NCBI GenBank assembly: GCA_003640385.1 | Contig: RCAB01000064.1 | Location: 142,722 to 206,721 of the forward strand | DNA: 64,000 nt | From: Setaria digitata | Lineage: Eukaryota > Nematoda > Chromadorea > Rhabditida > Setariidae | Direction of reading: 5' to 3' | Shown here: one piece after another, positions 61,201 to 64,000 of the stretch | How the letters are laid out: each line of letters opens with the position of its first letter | How positions within the stretch are numbered: the stretch's first letter is position 1 | The notes under the pieces: generated by a model | The model's input: the letters and a program-made list of their open reading frames with translations, nothing else | Database searches by the model: none | Told to the model about the DNA's origin: nothing | Position numbers and translations under genes: made by a program

Positions 61201-61547
61201 TGGAGTTAATAATTGTTATAATTAGAACAGAGAACCACACTAAATCGAAAAAATTATCATTTTTTTTCTCTTGAAAAGATGAGCACTTGCATGGCTTTTC
61301 AGTTCGCCTTAAATTTGATTTTAATGAATTATTCAGAGAACATAGTTATCTGATACTGCTAACTATCACTCTTTTTTCATATCAAAAGCCTTATGAAATC
61401 TGACATACCGACTATTATTAAATGTTTCTTCAAGATTTATTGGGTATAAGTGAAATACAGCAACCTGAAGAAGCACCTGAATATGATTTCAAATTTATGC
61501 TACCTCCTCCCGAAGAAAGATGGCCATTCCTAGAAATTCACGATTGA
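58205..61547 (+). CDS. Diverged PPP-family Ser/Thr phosphatase
   Basis: PPP phosphatases use two metals held by fixed motifs. Exons 58205..58354, 58455..58737, 58871..59031, 59204..59297, 59539..59701, 59938..60055 and 60344..60549 are followed by 61020..61169 and 61435..61547. Metal motifs are intact: [30 protein letters not shown], and RGHEAN in place of RAHQ of PP1. The core also has [11 protein letters not shown] and DILWADP. It is most like PP1 but clearly diverged, with extra N- and C-terminal segments (last exon rich in Pro/Glu, ending EIHD), as in nematode-specific PP1-like groups often expressed in germline. The junction from exon 7 to 8 does not keep frame with the best donors (60545 or 60550); the donor at about 60465 does, dropping a segment that looks coding. 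Exon 2's acceptor (CCCCCAG) is also a choice. Confidence 0.82.
59108..59163. repeat. 28-bp perfect tandem duplication in phosphatase intron 3
   Basis: Two identical adjacent 28-bp copies beginning CTTGACCTC, at 59108-59135 and 59136-59163. Their identity points to a recent event. They lie between exons 3 and 4, with no apparent effect on splice sites. Confidence 0.85.
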
Positions 61548-62733
61548 TGATATATATTTGCATATAACATGTCTGCATGTTCCACTAGTAATTTTCCTGC
61601 TTTAAAATTACTTACAGGGCATGGAATTTATCAAATTTGAAATGAATTCTTAGTCTAATGTTGATTTTATTTAAAATACTGACTAAAAAAAAATACTTTT
61701 AATGATTTCAATTAAAAAATTGATATAACCTAATGGAGAAACATTGCATACCATTACATTCCTATCTATCAGCGTTGCAACTGACTTATTAAATTCAAAG
61801 CAGTAAATTAACTGCTCTTCTCCTTTCATATTGCAAAAATTTCGTACTTTTCAACTTCTTTACCCATTAATAGCGCTCCTGATCATTTCCTCCTTTGCCC
61901 TTCACCTCATCTTCTCCTTACAATGATAACCAAAATCAAAGCTCAAATTAAAAAAAATGGAATGAACTGAAATAAAATACGACATACAATTCAAGGATTA
62001 AAAAACATTGCACCCTGCAGCTCTCCTTATTTTTATCAACTTCCTTTTCCCCATTATTATTACCCTTTCCTTCCCTTTAATTACCTTCTTAATTCCTTTA
62101 TCGTTTTCTACTTCCATTTTCCTTGTTTCTTCTCTACTTTTGTCTTACTTTCATCCAGAAAAAAACTTCCTCTCCTGTTCACACTTGCCATCCAAACCCG
62201 CAAACAATATTATACTTAACTTTGGCGACACCGCAATTAATTTGTAGTTCGCTCGAACCCAACACAAGGTAAATTTCATCTCGATACGTTTAATTTTAAG
62301 ATATATGTTCAAATGTGATATTGCTAAGATATAACAGTATTTACGGCATACCTGCAACAAACACATTTCAGGTTTTCTTTCTATACTTGTTCGAGACAGT
62401 CAAATGACGCCTTTTCTTTTCATTCCGATATTTTGCCAAAAGTGCACTCCTCCACTGCAATTAATTTGCTCCAATCCATCATTTTTGCATCCTCGATTTT
62501 TTTTTTTTTAATTATATTTTACTGCTCAAGATACTTTTAAATTAATCTTCATTTCTTTTTTGGTTCTAAATTTTCAAAATTTGACAGTATCCAAAATAAA
62601 CTTTCTTCAAAAGGGCTCAAATGCGATACAATTTAGTCTCTAACGCTTCCAATGAACAACGAGAAAATCTCTCATCTTGATTTCTGTTTGCAAGTTTTGA
62701 CGAAATTAGATATAAAGCCGAAAAGGCCTTATA
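61548..62733. other. Intergenic, AT-rich
   Basis: The 3' flank of the phosphatase and pyrimidine-rich low-complexity DNA around 61850-62160. No gene or structured RNA was recognised. Confidence 0.45.
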
Positions 62734-62925
62734 TCAGAAAAAAAGAGCCAAGGAAGACAGAGCTGAAGTCTTTGTGAAAAAGGTAAGTTCAATTTGCTGC
62801 AACAGCTGCTGTTCAAAAATCGTTGCTGCGTCAAACTTTACGGGCATATTGATTTTAATATCAACAGATTTAGTTATGCAACTTAGGCAAAAAGGGATAT
62901 TTCCTTCCACAAAAATCAAGTGATG
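62734..62925 (-). other. Exon-like open segment, copy 1 of a diverged repeat
   Basis: A minus-strand open frame reads VEGNIPFCLSCITKSVDIKI, then NMPVKFDAATIFEQQ and on to a stop at 62734. The first 40 codons resemble a minus-strand frame at the right edge of the window (63905-64000). No start codon is evident. It may be an exon of a tandemly duplicated minus-strand gene that lies mostly to the right, or a non-coding repeat. Confidence 0.35.
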
Positions 62926-63394
62926 CTACACAAATAATTAATCGCTATTGAAGCTTACGAAAAGGCAGTTTGACGTCATTATCTACAATCAGCCAGGTTG
63001 GCAGTTGATGGAGAAAGTCAAGCACATTTCACAAATACTCAAACTTCAAAAATTCAGTGTATAAACCATTTCCAATGATTTCTTTTTTCACAAAGAGCAA
63101 CCTCCGCACCATTACTTTTCATTGACTTTCTCTCTGATCAATTAAATGACTATGCAGCATACAATTAAATAACTAGATTAAACAATAGATCAATTAAGTA
63201 GCGTAACATAGTTGCGCACTTTTTCAAATCAAGCAATGAACAAACCGCCAAAGAAATATAACCTCTGAGTCCTGTCCTCCCAACACAAATATGCAATACA
63301 AAATGTAAAACCAGAAATTAATAAGTGCCAGATAAGATTGAGGAAAAAAAAAATACAGCTCAGTCAGTGCATGTTAAAAAATGATGCTCCTTCA

Positions 63395-63650
63395 CTTGAT
63401 TTTTTTCTCTTTATTTTTTTAAATTTTTTTCTTATTTTTCTTTCTTTCCATTCCTTCTCCTCACCTAATTTTCATCTTTGGTTTCTTTCTTCTCTTCATT
63501 CTTTTTTCTCAGTCAATTTTCATCCTTTTTTTTCCAGTTTTTTTATTTCTTTTTTTCATTATTTTTTTTTTCTAATTTTAAATCAATTTTTCACCTGTAA
63601 TTTATTTTCTTCATTATTCCCTTTCATTCTCTCATCACATTAACGAAAAA
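63395..63650. repeat. Pyrimidine-rich low-complexity tract
   Basis: About 250 bp almost wholly T and C on the plus strand, with T-runs and TTTCTTTC units. The 101-codon open frame across it is a by-product of composition (Phe, Ser, Leu) and is not called as a gene. Confidence 0.75.
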
Positions 63651-63897
63651 AGGAAGCAATCAAGAAATAAAGGAACGATTAGCAGTACAACCTTCTTATC
63701 ATCAAAATGAACACTAACTTCTTACTAATTCGGTTCGACATTTCTGCCTCAACCATAAGCGCACATAAGTCTTTCACTTTTGGATATGCCACTAATGAAT
63801 CTATCTCGGTAGGTTGAATAAATAGAATTAAGCAATACTAGTAGAACAGTAATAATGAAATTATTGTACAAAATATAAGTATAAATTGCTACTACAG

Positions 63898-64000
63898 AGA
63901 ATGCTTAACAAAATTCTGCTGACGTCAAACTTCATGAGCATCTTAAAATCAACCGATTTAACCATGGAACTGAAGCAAAAAGGCACTTTTCCTCCCACCA
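63898..64000 (-). other. Exon-like open segment, copy 2, cut by the window edge
   Basis: On the minus strand it reads VGGKVPFCFSSMVKSVDFKM, then LMKFDVSRILLS, aligning with the segment at 62800-62925 (shared PFC, KSVD.K, KFD). Nucleotide similarity is visible over about 90 bp and fades toward 63870. Its upstream part lies outside the window. Confidence 0.35.

Noticed and set aside
63338..63643. 101-codon ORF rich in Phe, Ser and Leu
   Set aside because: It lies in a pyrimidine-rich low-complexity tract that lacks stops because of its base composition.

Overview
The window reads as nuclear DNA of a nematode, most likely a spirurid or filarial parasite (clade III). It is AT-rich, with interrupted genes, compact introns of about 50 bp to over 1 kb, and a CUT-1 type cuticlin. 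The other recognisable genes are animal housekeeping families. The exact species cannot be told from the sequence. There is no sign of a bacterial replicon, CRISPR array, rRNA, tRNA or intact transposon.

Layout, left to right. 0-4 kb, plus strand: the 3' end of an aquaporin-like gene, then a complete ALYREF-type mRNA export factor. 6-10 kb, minus strand: an unrecognised 131-residue membrane protein in five exons, one of 21 nt. 10.5-13.7 kb, plus strand: a four-exon cuticlin with a TATA box. 16.1-18.7 kb, minus strand: a secreted four-EF-hand protein followed by two small ORFs. 18.7-24.1 kb is gene-poor and holds a diverged repeat pair. 24.1-30.1 kb, minus strand: ANKRD13 family, then ABITRAM, then a 67-residue membrane protein. 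34.6-40.5 kb, minus strand: an SLC17/MFS transporter and a close downstream 101-residue membrane protein. 42.9-48.2 kb, minus strand: CDK1 and a tandem diverged CDK paralog. 49.6-57.4 kb, minus strand: HSPA13 (stc-1), METTL1 and a CDGSH iron-sulfur protein, spaced like an operon. 58.2-61.5 kb, plus strand: a diverged PPP phosphatase that shares a promoter region with HSPA13. 61.5-64 kb: low-complexity DNA and the edge of a repeated minus-strand segment.

Most gene models were rebuilt by hand from splice signals and reading phase. Several genes are built from exons so short that an ORF scan misses them, among them the CDGSH protein and the 67-, 101-, 110- and 131-residue proteins. Phase agreement across every junction is the main support for these. 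Terminal exons and some weak donors remain uncertain and are flagged.

The main themes are head-to-tail minus-strand gene clusters with 60-450 bp spacing and trans-splice-like acceptors (candidate operons), a CDK1 tandem duplication whose copy has lost the PSTAIRE motif while keeping catalytic residues, and several lineage-restricted small membrane proteins. Two single-N positions are flanked by duplicated sequence and look like assembly joins.
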